Shown here one piece after another: positions 37,001-49,194 of a DNA stretch of 64,000 bases. Both the position numbers and the translations under genes were made by a program. The notes under the pieces are model-generated. The model was not told where the DNA came from and searched no databases. It saw nothing but the letters and a program-made list of their open reading frames with translations. Positions within the stretch are counted from its first letter, which is position 1; every line of letters starts with the position of its first letter. This DNA comes from Vanilla planifolia (lineage: Eukaryota; Streptophyta; Magnoliopsida; Asparagales; Orchidaceae): the NCBI GenBank assembly GCA_023846275.1, contig CM043868.1:5599153-5663152 (forward strand), read 5' to 3'.

Positions 37001-38500
37001 ATACTTCTATATGAAGGAACTTCCTATAACTCTTGGTTGAATTAGAGCTGCATTCTTAATGAGTAATTGGAGCTCTTTTATTGCTCTAAAGTGTTAAATG
37101 TATGAACCTTAGTACTCTAAATTTTTAATAACATTAAAATCATCTCCCACAAGCTATAGATTGTCAGTGAGAATTGATGGTATTTTGTTGGAGCTTAGAT
37201 CACAAAGTCAACCTTTGAAATCTTGTGTGTTTTGTATACACAATATGCATGAAGACAATGTTGTTTGAATTGCTCATTTTAACCTTAATAAGAATTGATT
37301 GGTCCAAATTATAGATAGTGCTTACTTGAAGTTGATTACTTCAAGTAATCCATATCTTGTTTAACTTGTTGTGAATGCTATTATTGAGTCCAAATCTACA
37401 TTTGAACCCAACTCAAAAGAGGTTTTGGAACTTTGCCTTGTAGAATGAGGAGAAGCAATCTACATTAAAATTTCTTAAGACATCCTCTTTTGCATCTTAC
37501 TCAAATGAAGACATGTTTAATGTTAAGATCTGAATAAGCGTCACTCTCACTTTCATCAAGAGTAAGAATGAAAAGTTGATTGAGCTAAACATCCTCTATT
37601 TCTTTCTTTTTTCTATGGATGGAACATCCAAAATATGATAATGAGGTAAGTCTACTTTCTAACCCTACCTTCTTTGATATAATGTAGCTATCATCTCTTA
37701 TAATTTCTTATATAGTCCTTGGATATTGAACTCCATTGTTCATCCACATTAAAATAACATTAATCTTCTTTGAGTTAGATGCACCATCATAAAGGTTTTT
37801 CCTTCCTCCAATTGCATGATCTACTTTTTTAGCTTCTTTATAGATCACAAATGTTGTCCTTCAACAATAGAAGTGTTATATGGAAGGGATTCCTTGAATT
37901 TTTATTTTGTTGCTTAACCAATTTATAGTCCTACTTTGAATGACCTTGGTTACGACAATGTAAACAATTAGGAGGAAGATTTTCATGGCTCATTTTTTGT
38001 GAAATGCCTCTTTCTTTACATTCTCGTCATTCAAAGATTTTGATTGTGGTGAGGAGTTCTTTAGTGAGATCCACTTTCATGCAAACTTTTGCATATGTGG
38101 TCTCAAAAGAATAGGCATCACTAAGTTTAGCATCAATGGAGTTTCAATTATCAAAGCTAGTAAGTATAGTGTTGTATAGTGGAAAATGTTCATATACTAC
38201 TTAAACTAGCACAATCGGAGACTTTGCATTGAATTGGAATTCTGGCAACCATTTAAACATGTGCATTGGAAATTTAGCTATACTCCAATTTTTTTGACCT
38301 TGTATAATAGGAAGTCTTCCTTCATGAAGAATCAAATAAGGATATGCTTATGTGTAGATAACTAATTGAAAAGCAACAATTGAATTTCAATTTTTGAAAC
38401 TCAATCCTTATCATACTCTTATTTGGTTTTTTAAGGGAGAACTTTTTAATTAAAGAAAATTTTAAATGGAGCCATAGCTTGCAAATTTCCTCATTAAGGA
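34060..38500 (-). mobile_element. LINE-2: decayed plant L1-type retrotransposon
   Basis: Minus-strand reading gives ORF1 with a DUF4283-like region ending 'TYAKVCMKVDL' (38.35-38.05 kb), then a zinc knuckle 'CLHCRNQGHSK' (about 37.96 kb). The endonuclease box 'LVGDDFNVIKNLE' is at about 37.14 kb and the linker 'HMWFQHTIKEDWD' at about 36.9 kb. The RT has 'IMNLDIQEMF' (about 35.92 kb), 'LSPILFIMAID' (about 35.73 kb) and 'HLSFANNIVIF' (about 35.66 kb; FADD is now FANN). A zf-RVT-like region at about 34.7 kb follows. Stops and shifts are everywhere. A T-rich run at 34064-34103 may be the remnant of the poly(A) tail, directly beside the AT microsatellite. No RNase H domain was found. Confidence 0.8.
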
Positions 38501-39700
38501 CTACCTCTGCTTCACCCTTGTAAGAGGAGGGTGGTTTTATTTTACGTGGTTAAGGTGCCATTGATTTGCTCAATACCTCCTGTGAAGCCTTGTTAAGGTG
38601 TCATGGGAGAAGATCCCACTAACAACTTTTCAATTACCAAAACCAAAAAAGTAAGGGGAGGGGTCAAGTGTACCTATAAAAGAGGGGTTGATGCTGAGAC
38701 CAACTCTAATGCCATAGTAGACCCCTTGCTCTTATAGGTAGATGCCAGATATCCTCATAAACCCACCAAAACAATCTTGCTACTTATACCAAAATTGAAA
38801 TCACCTCTTGTGCGTAGTTCATCATTTGATATTTTAGATACATCTTTAGTTGTTTATTGAGCTCTATAATCACCTGAAACTTTGCAAACTATTCATTTTT
38901 ATTAATTTATTTTGTGTAACTTTATGCTTTTTAGTTTTTTTCATCTTTCCAATTTCTTTTATTCTCAAGACCATATTTATGATGTATTGTATAGGCTTGC
39001 CATTGGTTTGCTTTTGTTTGAGTTGTTACATTGGAATCATTTAAATTTTAATTTGATGTTTCTAAAGTTATTATGGTGCAAATAAAATATGTGTTTTTCC
39101 TTATTTTATTTTTAGACAAAAATGATAAATTTTTTTGTATTTAATTTAATTTAATTTAAATCTTAAATTTGAATTTAAATTTATTTGAATAATTTTATCT
39201 TTTTGAATTTCATTCAATTTTATTACATAAATAATTTAAATAGTATATTTGGCTTGAATTTTATGTTATTTTGGTTTTATTTGATTTTTTTAGAATTGCC
39301 ACAAAGTTGTTAGTCATTTTGATTTGAATTAATAGAAAAGCATTAAACATTTTAAAACTAAAAACATTTAGAATGACATAATTTCAAAATATATTTAAAT
39401 AATAACTTCTTGATGGAATTTTCTCTTAAGATTGATTGTCATTGGATTTCTTACAATGGAGTTGGCTTATAGGCCAATTTCCTTTTACTCTCTTATTCTT
39501 TCCCTTATGTCTTCAATCTCTAAAACCACTTCAAATATAGTGTGTAGTCACATTGTCAGACTTTTCACCAATATTCAAGAAGAATGCTAATAAGTCCAAC
39601 TCACATGGTTAGAGATGGATGCTTATTGTGCTCAAGAAGACCACCTAAAAATATTTGAATTCATTATTTTCTTGTAATAATTTGTTGAGAATCATGGGAG
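38500..39700. other. Unassigned; possibly LINE-2 5' region on the left
   Basis: 38.5-38.8 kb may be the 5' UTR or start of LINE-2. 38.85-39.4 kb is a T-rich stretch with no recognisable gene; the frame 38850-39044 is hydrophobic by base composition only. Confidence 0.35.
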
Positions 39701-39704
39701 TGTG

Positions 39705-40685
39705 GTATCCACACATTAGGGGGTGGGATTGAATAGTGAATTCACAACTTCAATGTGATCTCATATATTATAATTGAAACTTTTTATGAAGCATGATTAT
39801 TCTTATAAATTCATTTAAGAAAATCTTGTTTACTTTTAAAACTCTTTGCATGATAAGAGCAAATAAAAAAATAGAAAATAATTTTTAGATAATTTAATTT
39901 AACACTAGATTTACTTCCACTCTAAGCCAAAAAAGGTTAGTCTATCTCTAAAAACTATCTTTCATAAAAGTGGGTAGGAAATTCCTTACATTGAACTAGA
40001 GGATCCTATAAACATTAGCTCAGAAAGAGATTCAACAATAGGTTAGGAGGCCCTAAAATACATTGAGCTAAAATATCTTACAATCCAAAGGAGCGTACAA
40101 CAATGGACTAAACGTCCATAAAAAGAAAAGGGCTAAAAGATTATACTATAATTGTTAAATGATTAATACAAGACTAAATATAAAGTCATAATAATAAGAA
40201 AAAGAACCAAATTAAAAGCCCAATTATAAAGTCTTATAACCCAATCCACTTTAAGTGAGAGACACAGTTAAACTAGATAGAATAATGTAAAAAAGACTTT
40301 TACTTATCTCAATATCAATATGAATAGGCTATGAAGGAAGAAATCAATGTAAGAATCCCATGGCTTCACTCTTTCCTTCTCTTTAGAATAATGATTTTTA
40401 AGTGAAACCTTTTCTTAAATATACACAAATGACCATTAATCTTTACATGAATATTCAACCACCATTTATATGCATCAAAAACCTTTTCAATTGCTCCCAA
40501 CATCTCTTAATGACTAAAATAAAATGTTTTGAAGTTCTACAAACTAGCTATTACTTACATTTTCTATATTGATCATACTTGTTTAATCAAGGAATGTAAT
40601 TTATGATATTAGTAAAAGAACCAATTGTTCAACCTCTTTATACTTGTACTACTAGGTCATTTTATTACTAACATAAGAGTTTAGA
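39705..40685 (+). mobile_element. LTR-like repeat, family C copy 2
   Basis: Opens with 'gtgtggtatccacacatt' and 'agggggtgggattgaat'. It shares the later block ('ctcttaatgactaaaataaa', 'caaactagctattact', 40.50-40.56 kb) with 14.76-14.82 kb, in the same orientation. It is non-coding. It is followed by family B sequence at about 40.69 kb. Confidence 0.5.
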
Positions 40686-41447
40686 GATGTTAATGAAAGT
40701 TTTGTAGAAAGCATGCTTAAGGTGTTCTTCTTATGTTCCTTATTTGAAGGTTTAATTTATTTTTATGGATGATGTTCATGTTATCATGCCCAATACATAA
40801 TGTTAAGAATTTGTTTGTTAATTGCATGCTTAAGTCAAGATTCCATTTGATTTCAACATTTTGCATGAAAATGTGAATTTAGCATTACTAATGTTAGCAT
40901 GATCTCTTGACCATGACTTGTGGTTTCCTTAATATAATTATTATGATGCCAATTTGATATTTTTTATTATGTAACAATACATGAGATTATAGAATAAATT
41001 AAGCTCAAGAGAAGGCCAAGATATTTTAGTTATTATGTTTTGTTTTACAAGATGCAACCTTGAAATTAGGAATTTTTAGTGTACAATTTTATTTCATGAT
41101 ATATTTTTGCTAAGAACTCATGTTATTGGATGGATTTAGATTTAATTCTTACATGTTTTGAATCCCAAGTTTCATGATCATAGCTATGTTTGATAATTTA
41201 TTTAATTCATGTTAACCATGTGTTGCATAAATTTAGTAACATGACTTGGTGAAATTATTTATAAACTTGAGATTTTGCTAAGAGAATGTTAAATTTTATT
41301 CTTTTGCAATTATAATCCTTGATTATATCATTAACCTTGAGATGGAACTTGTAATTGTTGCTAAAATTTAAGGATTTCTTATGACCAAGCATAGTTTTGT
41401 CCTAGTTATGCTTGGAAAGCTATTACATTGATTGATTAGGTTATATG

Positions 41448-44400
41448 AGTAGAGATTCTCTTAGAAAGGCAAGAATGAAGTAAGATAAGAATGAGCAATT
41501 AAACGTGAGCATAAAAATCATGAAGTACATAAAGTGCAAGTGTAATTTGGGCTTAACTTTCTTAGAAAAGGTGTTTATCATAGCTGCATCATATAAACCA
41601 TGATAAGGAGATCTAATCAAGGACCAAAAGAGCTAGTTATGGGTAAAACAAGGGGAAATAAATTAAACAATCATGAAATATATCAACCCAACTTTTTTTA
41701 GTCCAAAAAAAATGATTTTAAAGTAGTTAGGTAATTAGAAGGATGAAGTTAAAAGTTGTGATAGTTGGCTCATGATAGGTCACTCATGGTAGGTGACACA
41801 TGTTAGGTAGTACATTAATTAAAGTATTCAAAATATTTTAAGTTTTTTAAAAAATAAGTATGATGTAGGCTTTTGTATTAAAGAATTATATGTGTGTAGA
41901 AGTCTTCAAAAATTAAGTAATAATTTTTTTATATTAAATAATTACTTGTAATCTCCTTTTTAAAGAAGTACTCATGAGTGGATGAATGATAAATTTATTG
42001 TGACTAAAAAAAGTGTGTTGTTTTGTGACATGAGTGTTTGAGTTGATTTGATTGTCTTCTCTTAGATTCAATTTGATAAGTGAATCCTTATTTTCTACTT
42101 TATCTTCTAAACTCCACTTTTCTTTTAAGTCCTTTTGCCATACTTTCTATTTCATTAAACTAAGCAATTACTTTATTCCATAGCTAAGCCATTACTTTAT
42201 TCCATCACACGACCCAATCGTCTCTTCATCTACATTATTTGGTATCAGAGCAAAGATCCTCACCATTTTCTTGGAAGAACAAAGCACCTTGATGAAAAGG
42301 AGGAGAACCTAATAGTCTCATCAAATAGAGGTTTTATTATTGGTACTTTACTATTCATTAAGCCTCAATGAGAAATGACAGCCAATGTAATAAGAAAAGA
42401 ATAAATCAAAAGCTTGTCAAATTTAGTACAAAAAATTTTTTTAAGTGCCAAATCAATAGTAAGAACAAATGTAAGAAGAATTGTAAATTTTGAAGTATTA
42501 AATGAAGAATCAATTTCAAAACTAAAGAAATGTCCTACAAACCTATGTGCAAAGCTCCTTAACATCTCCTATTGAAGGTATTCTACAAGTGAAAGAAGTT
42601 TAACTTGATAAGAGGTGTGATGATGCATATGTTTCCCAAGGATATGTCTACAAGCCTAGTGTTCAAAATTGAAGATGACCAACAACATAATATAAATTTT
42701 AAATATGATGATTTACGAACTAATAGTTACATAGGTGATTCAAGAAAAAAATTATCATTGTTGATATAACCAAACTTTTTTAAAAGTGATGTTCTCACTG
42801 ATGAGATTTTGATTTTAAATTATTTAAATAAATATATTACAAATTTGTTGAATAAACCAACTATTATGGAAATATGGTTCATAAATCATGAACATACCAA
42901 GTCAACACCATAGTTTGTAGAGGACAACACACTTCAACTTTGTAGAGTAGAGCTTCTTTTGGCAAAGGAGAATAATGTATGATAAGAATGAGCAAATAAA
43001 CATAAGCATAAAGATCATGAATTGTATAAAAAACAAGTATAACTTGGGTTTAAATTATATAAAAAAATATTTATCACATGCTCATCACATAAACCATGAC
43101 AAGGAGATTTAGTCATGCCCAATAGAGCTAGTTATAGGTAAAACAAAGAGAAATAAATTAACAAAATAAAATATAATAACTCAACTTTTTTGAGTCCAAA
43201 AAAATGATTTTAGAGTAGTTAGGTAACTACAAATATAAAGTCAAAAGTGGTGAAAGGTGGCTTATGATAAGTGACTCATGGTAAGTGACACATATTAGGT
43301 GATACATTAATAAAAGTATCTAAAATATTCAAAATTTCTAAAAAATAAGTATGATGTAGGTTTTATATTAATAAATTTCTTATGCATAGAAGTCTTCAAA
43401 AATTAAGCAAGATGCTTTCTTTTTATATTAAATAATTACTTATAATCTTCTATTTAAAAGAGCTCTAATGAATAAATGAATGATAAATTAATTATGAATA
43501 AAGAAAGTATATTGCTTTGTGGTTTTAGTGCCTAAGTTAGCTTGGTGGCCTTCTCTTGGGTCAATGTTGGTGTGTGAATCTTTGTTTTCTTTATCTTTTA
43601 AACTCTAGTCCACTTCTTTTAAACTCTTTAGTCATACTTTTCATTCCATTTAACCTAAGTAATTTCTTTATTCTATTGCATGACCCAATCCCCTCTTAGT
43701 TTACATTATTTAGTATCAAAGTAAAGATCCTCACCATATTCTTGGAAGAGTAGAGCACACTGTAGAAAAGGAGAAGATACCAATGATTTAATCAAATCAA
43801 GGTTTAATTGTTGATACTTCACTATTCACTTAGTGCTAAACTTATTTCAATTGACAAATCAATGGCTAGAAGGAATGCAAGAATTATTGAAAATTTTAAA
43901 GTTTTAAATGAAGAATCAATTCCAAAACTAAAGAAATGACCCACAAGCCCATGTGCAAAGCTCCCTAATATCTCCTATTGAATCTATTCAGTAAGTGAAA
44001 AATGTTAAACTTGAAAAAATGTGTGACAATACATATGTTTTTTAATTTCTTCAGATATGTTTGCTGACCTAGTGTTCAACATTAAAGATTAACAACAGCA
44101 TAATATAAATTTTAAATATGATGATTTGAAAACTAACAACTATATAGGTTATTTAAGAAAATAATTATCATTGTTGATATAACCAAATTTTTTTCAAGGT
44201 GATGTTCTCATTAATGAGATTTTCAGTTTAAGTTATTCATACAAATCTATTAAAAATTGGTTGAATAAATCAACTGTTGAAGATATATGTTCATAAATTA
44301 TGAACATGTCAAGCCAACATAAAAGTTTATGAAAAATTACCAACACTTCAACTCTAGGGAGTAGAGTTTCATTTGGTAAGGAGGAATGATATAGGATAGA

Positions 44401-45126
44401 AATGATCAATTAAACATGAGCATAAAGATTATGAAGTGAATGAAGAGAAAGTATAATTTAGGCATAAATTGTACCAAAAAGGTGTTTATCATAGGCTCAT
44501 CGCATAAACCATGACAAGGAGATCTAATCATGGTCCATTAAAGCTAATTATGAGTAAAGTAAAAAAAGAAATAAATTAAGAAATCATAAAATATGTCAAC
44601 TCAACTTTTTAAAGCCCAAAATAAAGATTATAGAATAGTTAGATAATTAGAGGTATGAAGTCAAAAGTGGTGGTTGGTGACTCATGATAAGTGACTCATA
44701 GTAGGTGGCACATGTAAGGTGGTATATTAATGAAAGTATTCAAAATATTCGAAGTATTCAAAAACTAGGTGTGAAGCTTGCTTTTGTATTAAATAAGTAT
44801 ATGTGCATAGAAGTCTTCAAGAAGTAGCCAGTAAGCTTTCTTTTTGTATTGAATAATTACTTATAATATATTATTTAAAGAAACTCTCATGAATAGATAA
44901 ATGGTAAATAAGTTGTGACTAAAGAAAGTGTATTGCTTTGTAACTTGAATGCTTGAATTAGCTTGGTGGCTTTTTTGGGGTTCACATTGGTGAGTGAATC
45001 CTTATTTTCCTCATTTTTAAACTCTACACCACTTCTTTTAAGCTCTTTTTTCATACTTTTCATTCCATTTAATCTATGCAATTACTTCATTCCATCCCTC
45101 AACCTATCCCCTCTTCATCTATGTCA
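41448..45126 (+). mobile_element. Family A tandem array, second locus
   Basis: From the left: the last ~28 bp of an internal region with purine tract (41448-41475); LTR1 41476-42237; PBS 'tttggtatcagagc' (42238-42251); internal 1 to 42972; LTR2 42973-43708; a decayed PBS 'tttagtatcaaagt' (43709-43722); internal 2 to 44386; LTR3 44387-45126. The LTRs are 762, 736 and 740 bp. LTR1 is longer through a 24-bp duplication ('attactttattccat' at about 42166 and 42190). No target-site duplication is visible, and the left end is a broken internal region, so the array is a remnant of a larger one. It interrupts family B. Confidence 0.85.
42238..42251 (+). other. Primer-binding site (initiator tRNA-Met type)
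   Basis: 'tttggtatcagagc' directly follows the LTR1 end 'ctacatta'; it is the same perfect PBS as at 18484-18497. Confidence 0.9.
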
Positions 45127-45739
45127 TATTTGCTAAACCCTAGGCATGGCTTGGTTATTTGGTAAGAGCATGAGTGACCCTAATTAAGCTCTTAAGACAT
45201 CATTAAACACATTATATGATAATCAAGGGGATGTATGTAGCTCAAGAGAGACCTTTGGAAAAGGTGTAATGGCTTATATTTGCCTTCAAGATATAATAGT
45301 TACTAGCAAAACTTATATGAACCCAAACATAAAAAGATTGGACATAACATTGAAAAGGTGCCTAATGGTATAATCTAAGGATATAAAATTGAGTGGAAAC
45401 TCAAGTAATAACACAAATAGGCACAAAGATCCTACAAAGGATCTTTGATAAGGTTAAGGAAAAGAGTAAGGGCAAGGAATAATTATAAGCATTATATTTA
45501 AATATATTATGGTATCCTATATACTAAATTTATAATTTTAAAAAAATTTGAATATCCTGAATAATAGATATATATATTCTTAGATAACTATATATGTTTC
45601 AAAAGGAAACCTTAGATAATTTATTTTGATTTTGAGAAAACCTTAGGACTCGATAATTAATAATATTGTTATGAAATAATGCTAATATGATAAGTAAATA
45701 TTGATGATTTTAAAGGTCAAGATGTAATCAACCTCAAGT

Positions 45740-45960
45740 TTTGGACTCTTAAGCAATGAAGCATGCATGATTGGCATATCCTAAAAGTGAGTGCTGGCTT
45801 ATTTGCTCAAAGGCTTGTGTTGTTAGCATATTCTAAATGAGAGTGTCAAATTATTTGATTAGAGGCTTATGTCATCAGCATAGAACACATAATTGTGCCA
45901 AATTTCTTGATTAGAGTGATGTGTGATTAGCATTTCAATATAAGAATTCTAGATTACTTG
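45740..45960 (+). repeat. 52-bp tandem repeat, four units
   Basis: The anchor 'gcat' recurs at 45774, 45826, 45878 and 45930, exactly 52 bp apart. Each is preceded by a 'cttgtgt.gttagcat'-like block and followed by 'gagtgycaaattatttgatt'. The unit is related to the 'gagtgtcaaactta' pair at 3378 and 3418 in family B copy 1, where the spacing is only 40 bp. Confidence 0.8.
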
Positions 45961-47011
45961 ATTAAAGACTTTGGGGTTTGGTGGAGGTTAAAAGGGAGAG
46001 CTAGATTACATGATCAAATACTCCTAGTATAATCTAAGAGGCCAAACCTTGTCTTAATTATTCTTTTGGGCTTAGAGAGAGTATAAGAATGCTAATGAGA
46101 CCTTAAGCATCCAATTGTTTGCATCTAATGCTCATGTATTAATTTCACTTAGTGGTTTGAGATACTTCTTATAATATCGTTATACATGATGTTGGCTAAA
46201 CCCTTTATTCATAGTTTGATATCTCACCATGTTACTACATGATTATATTTACAATATGACTTGAAGATTCCATATTAAGCTCTCTAGTTCAACCAACCCC
46301 CCACCCTTAACATTACATTATCTTGTAAGTTTAAGGAGGTACGAGTTTTCTTAATAGTTAAAGTTGGGAGGAGCATTAGAGTTATTACATCTAGTTGACA
46401 AGGCTTTTCCACTTTGCATCACATGATTTAGTATCAATGATGTGATTTCTATTTACAGTTTTTAGGTTATACTTGGTGGAGATTGGGTCTATTAGACTTT
46501 TATTATAGATTTTGATATTTTCATCCTTATATTGTCTCTTATAAGTTAGTTTGTAGATTCCTAGATTATTTGAGTTATGATATTATATAGACATTCTGAT
46601 GTTTATGGACTTCATTATAAGTTTGTGTTAGTACCTTATACACTAATATATATTGGTAGGTTACCCTAGCCTAAGGCGAACCAATTCATAAGTCAATTGG
46701 ATGACCAATTAGTAAAGGAATATAGTTCACTTTGAGTGATGCATCATGAGCTTGATGTTTAAATTAAGGGATTGTCACTCCCAGTTTTAATATCAAACTT
46801 AGAGAGTGTAAAGTTGGATAGCCAAGTGTATTAACATATATATGAGTTTTATTACACTTGGGGGATTTAAAAAAGAAATTGTGCTAAAAGGATAGGTGTG
46901 TTAATTATGTTAATTCCATGGTCCCTCGTTGTAGCTTAATGATACCAAAATTGTGTGTTGTTTTTAATAATAATTTATTTGATTTATTGTCTTAAGTATA
47001 GGATTTGCACA

Positions 47012-48580
47012 ATGGTATTACAAGTAGTGACGGCATAAGTGATGCTTATAGGGTTTCTTGGAACCAACTATACAATCAATGTCACAACCCAAGGAGCATT
47101 TTGCTCTTGATGGTGTGAAAACCATCAGGAGTAATCTTTGTTTCCTTTGGTGTATCTATAATATTAAAACCTAAGCAAACTTTTTCCTTGTGGCACATAA
47201 TCATACATTCATTACATTCATCAAAGTTTTTGATGCATGCTTTTGAATTAAGTATTTCAATCATGAGTTTAAGTTATGTTAATAATTAATTAAGATTTAG
47301 AATTTGTGCCCCTATAATCAAACCATGTTTAAAATATAATAAATTATGTAAGAAAATCATGTAGGCACAATTCTCTATATTTAATATATACGCTTATCAT
47401 AAAAAATATTGTCTCTCATCATACTTGTACGAGCAATCTTTTTGCTTTTATTTTAGGTCACATATATATGGAATTGTAAGTCATCTATGTACAGTGCTTT
47501 CATCATCTAATCAACAATCATATTCAGATAAATAAATTATAGCATTGTCACACATAGATGACATCCATCATCATCTTTTATGGTATTGCACACTATTTTA
47601 TGTTATGTGAAAACACAAGCATTGTACAAAATGAACTATATTATTAAAGTTGTATAATCTCATACTTACAAAAACACTTAGACTTTGACAAAATTGTACT
47701 AAAAATGTCATAAGAATATAATATTATATCTTATAAGTACCATTTACATAAGTATAATATAGTAGTAAATTTGGTAAAGCTTCATATAAATATGATGTAT
47801 CTATGTACATGTATGAGGAAACTATAACCTTAAGGGCATTAACATGAACCTTAAATGTGAACATCTTCATACTAATATGTTTTTGTTATTGTACTCATAC
47901 AAAGAACCAAAAAACCCAAAAGTATTTAAACTAAGTGCAAAATGTTAATGCATATACGATCTCCGTATCAAAAGTGTATGCTCCTAAAATAACCTCAAAT
48001 GCATATAAATTATAAGGGTATCAAACTTGTACAATCCTCATGATGGCTCAATACGAAGTTTTGAAAACTCGAGAGCAATTTTAACATTATGTGTTGTGCA
48101 TGCATCAAATAGTATGATGCCATTATCCTACTTGTATGATATGTTTTGAGTAACCAAATTAGATAGGTCATACTAACATTTCACCAAGTAATTAGTTCTC
48201 TTCTAATATTGCCCTAATACAATCTCTTAATTGTGCTTATACAATGTAACCCAAGAACTTTAATGGGTAACTAATCTCATTACAAATCTAATTTTAGCCA
48301 CTGATACATCTTAAAACATTTGTTTTTTTAATTAGGGTGCATACAAACTAGATAATGTATTTAGGATAAGGTTAATGAACTTATTATAATAACTCTCAAA
48401 GGCTACCTAAGTTTAACTAGTCCACATACGTTCAAATTTCATTATAAAAAGTTTTGTGGAGATAATATTGCTACATCTTACTCATAGAGAACTCATTTAG
48501 TTGGTTTTCTATTAGTAATATCTCTTCTATTGTGTTTATTAGTTATGCCACTTAAAGATATTACTTGGATTGAACCCTAG
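47012..48580. other. Unassigned AT-rich stretch
   Basis: No element is recognised. The minus-strand frame 47082-47264 encodes a Cys-containing peptide ('DECNECMIMCHKEKVC'); it matches no family I can name. Motifs of the 'catacttgtatgat' type recur (47.42, 48.13 kb) and also occur near 18.83 kb. Confidence 0.35.
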
Positions 48581-48583
48581 GGT

Positions 48584-48707
48584 GATGGACAAGCAATGGG
48601 TGGTAGATAATTGATGAATGACAAGTAATGTGCGATAGATAGTATATGATGGACATTAGATGATTAAAAATCAATGAACATCATACACTAATTTTCTAGT
48701 GTAGTGC
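48584..48707 (-). mobile_element. Possible CACTA transposon terminus
   Basis: On the minus strand from 48707 the sequence starts CACTACACTAGAAAATTAG, close to the CACTACAAGAAAA terminal repeat of plant CACTA (En/Spm) transposons. Next to it lie three subterminal units at 32-bp spacing: 'gacaagcaatg' at 48588, 'gacaagtaatg' at 48620 and 'gacattagatg' at 48652. Subterminal repeats are typical of this superfamily. The partner terminus was not found. Confidence 0.3.
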
Positions 48708-48900
48708 ATCAATGTAGGAAATTCAAGCTTGAAACCTCTTTGACATCAAAAAAGATAGACAACAGTAGCTTCAATAATCAATCAAACATGAACCTTCTCA
48801 TGGGTATGTCCAAAACTCAACTTTTGCTACTTGGTTAATCATCTTGTGTGATGTGTTCAATGTCCAATATAGGTAGAACCCTTCTCTTAACTATTATTTC

Positions 48901-49194
48901 ATGAAAGTACTAGGTAGTCTAATTAATAATCATTTGATAGGAAAATTCTCATATGATAGACCCAATAAAAAATCTATTAAGAAAGCATTCAAAACAATTG
49001 GCTTCCAGAGTGAGGTTAAAATTGGATATCTAGATAACAAACATGTCATTAGATTCAATAAAAACAATGACTTTCTTCATACTAAGTCAATAGATTATGG
49101 AATGTATGCAACTTTCAAATGTGATTCTTTAAATGCCACCTATAATTTCATCTCAACACAAAACCATCACTCACCCCTATTTTGCTTTCTTTAA
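48901..49194 (+). pseudogene. ORF1 (DUF4283-like) fragment of LINE-3
   Basis: This open piece is 97 codons. In plant L1 elements this domain lies at the N-terminus of the nucleic-acid-binding ORF1 protein. 'LIGKFSYDRPNKK', 'IKKAFKTIGF', 'KIGYLDNKHVIRF' and 'NNDFLH' follow the family pattern in order. The Trp residues expected further on are lost. It is cut by a stop before the second half of the domain. The domain call is by recognised pattern, not by search. Confidence 0.7.

Larger units (their letters stand above)
40690..47011 (+). mobile_element. Family B copy 2, split by a family A array
   Basis: The left part is about 40.69-41.45 kb and the right part 45127-47011. The right part aligns by eye with 2.5-4.34 kb of copy 1, including 'agcctaaggcgaaccaattc' (46670-46689) and 'ctaaaaggataggtgtg' (46884-46900), and ends 'ttgcaca' at 47011. 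The left part shares 'gagatggaacttgtaattg' (41339-41357) and 'gttatgcttgg' with 63.12-63.18 kb in copy 3. The string 'atggtattacaag' after 47011 could be a degenerate PBS. No coding frame was found. Confidence 0.55.

Noticed and set aside
47082-47264. Minus-strand Cys-containing frame as a zinc-finger protein
   Set aside because: The Cys spacing fits no standard zinc knuckle or finger, and the frame is only 60 codons in unassigned AT-rich DNA.
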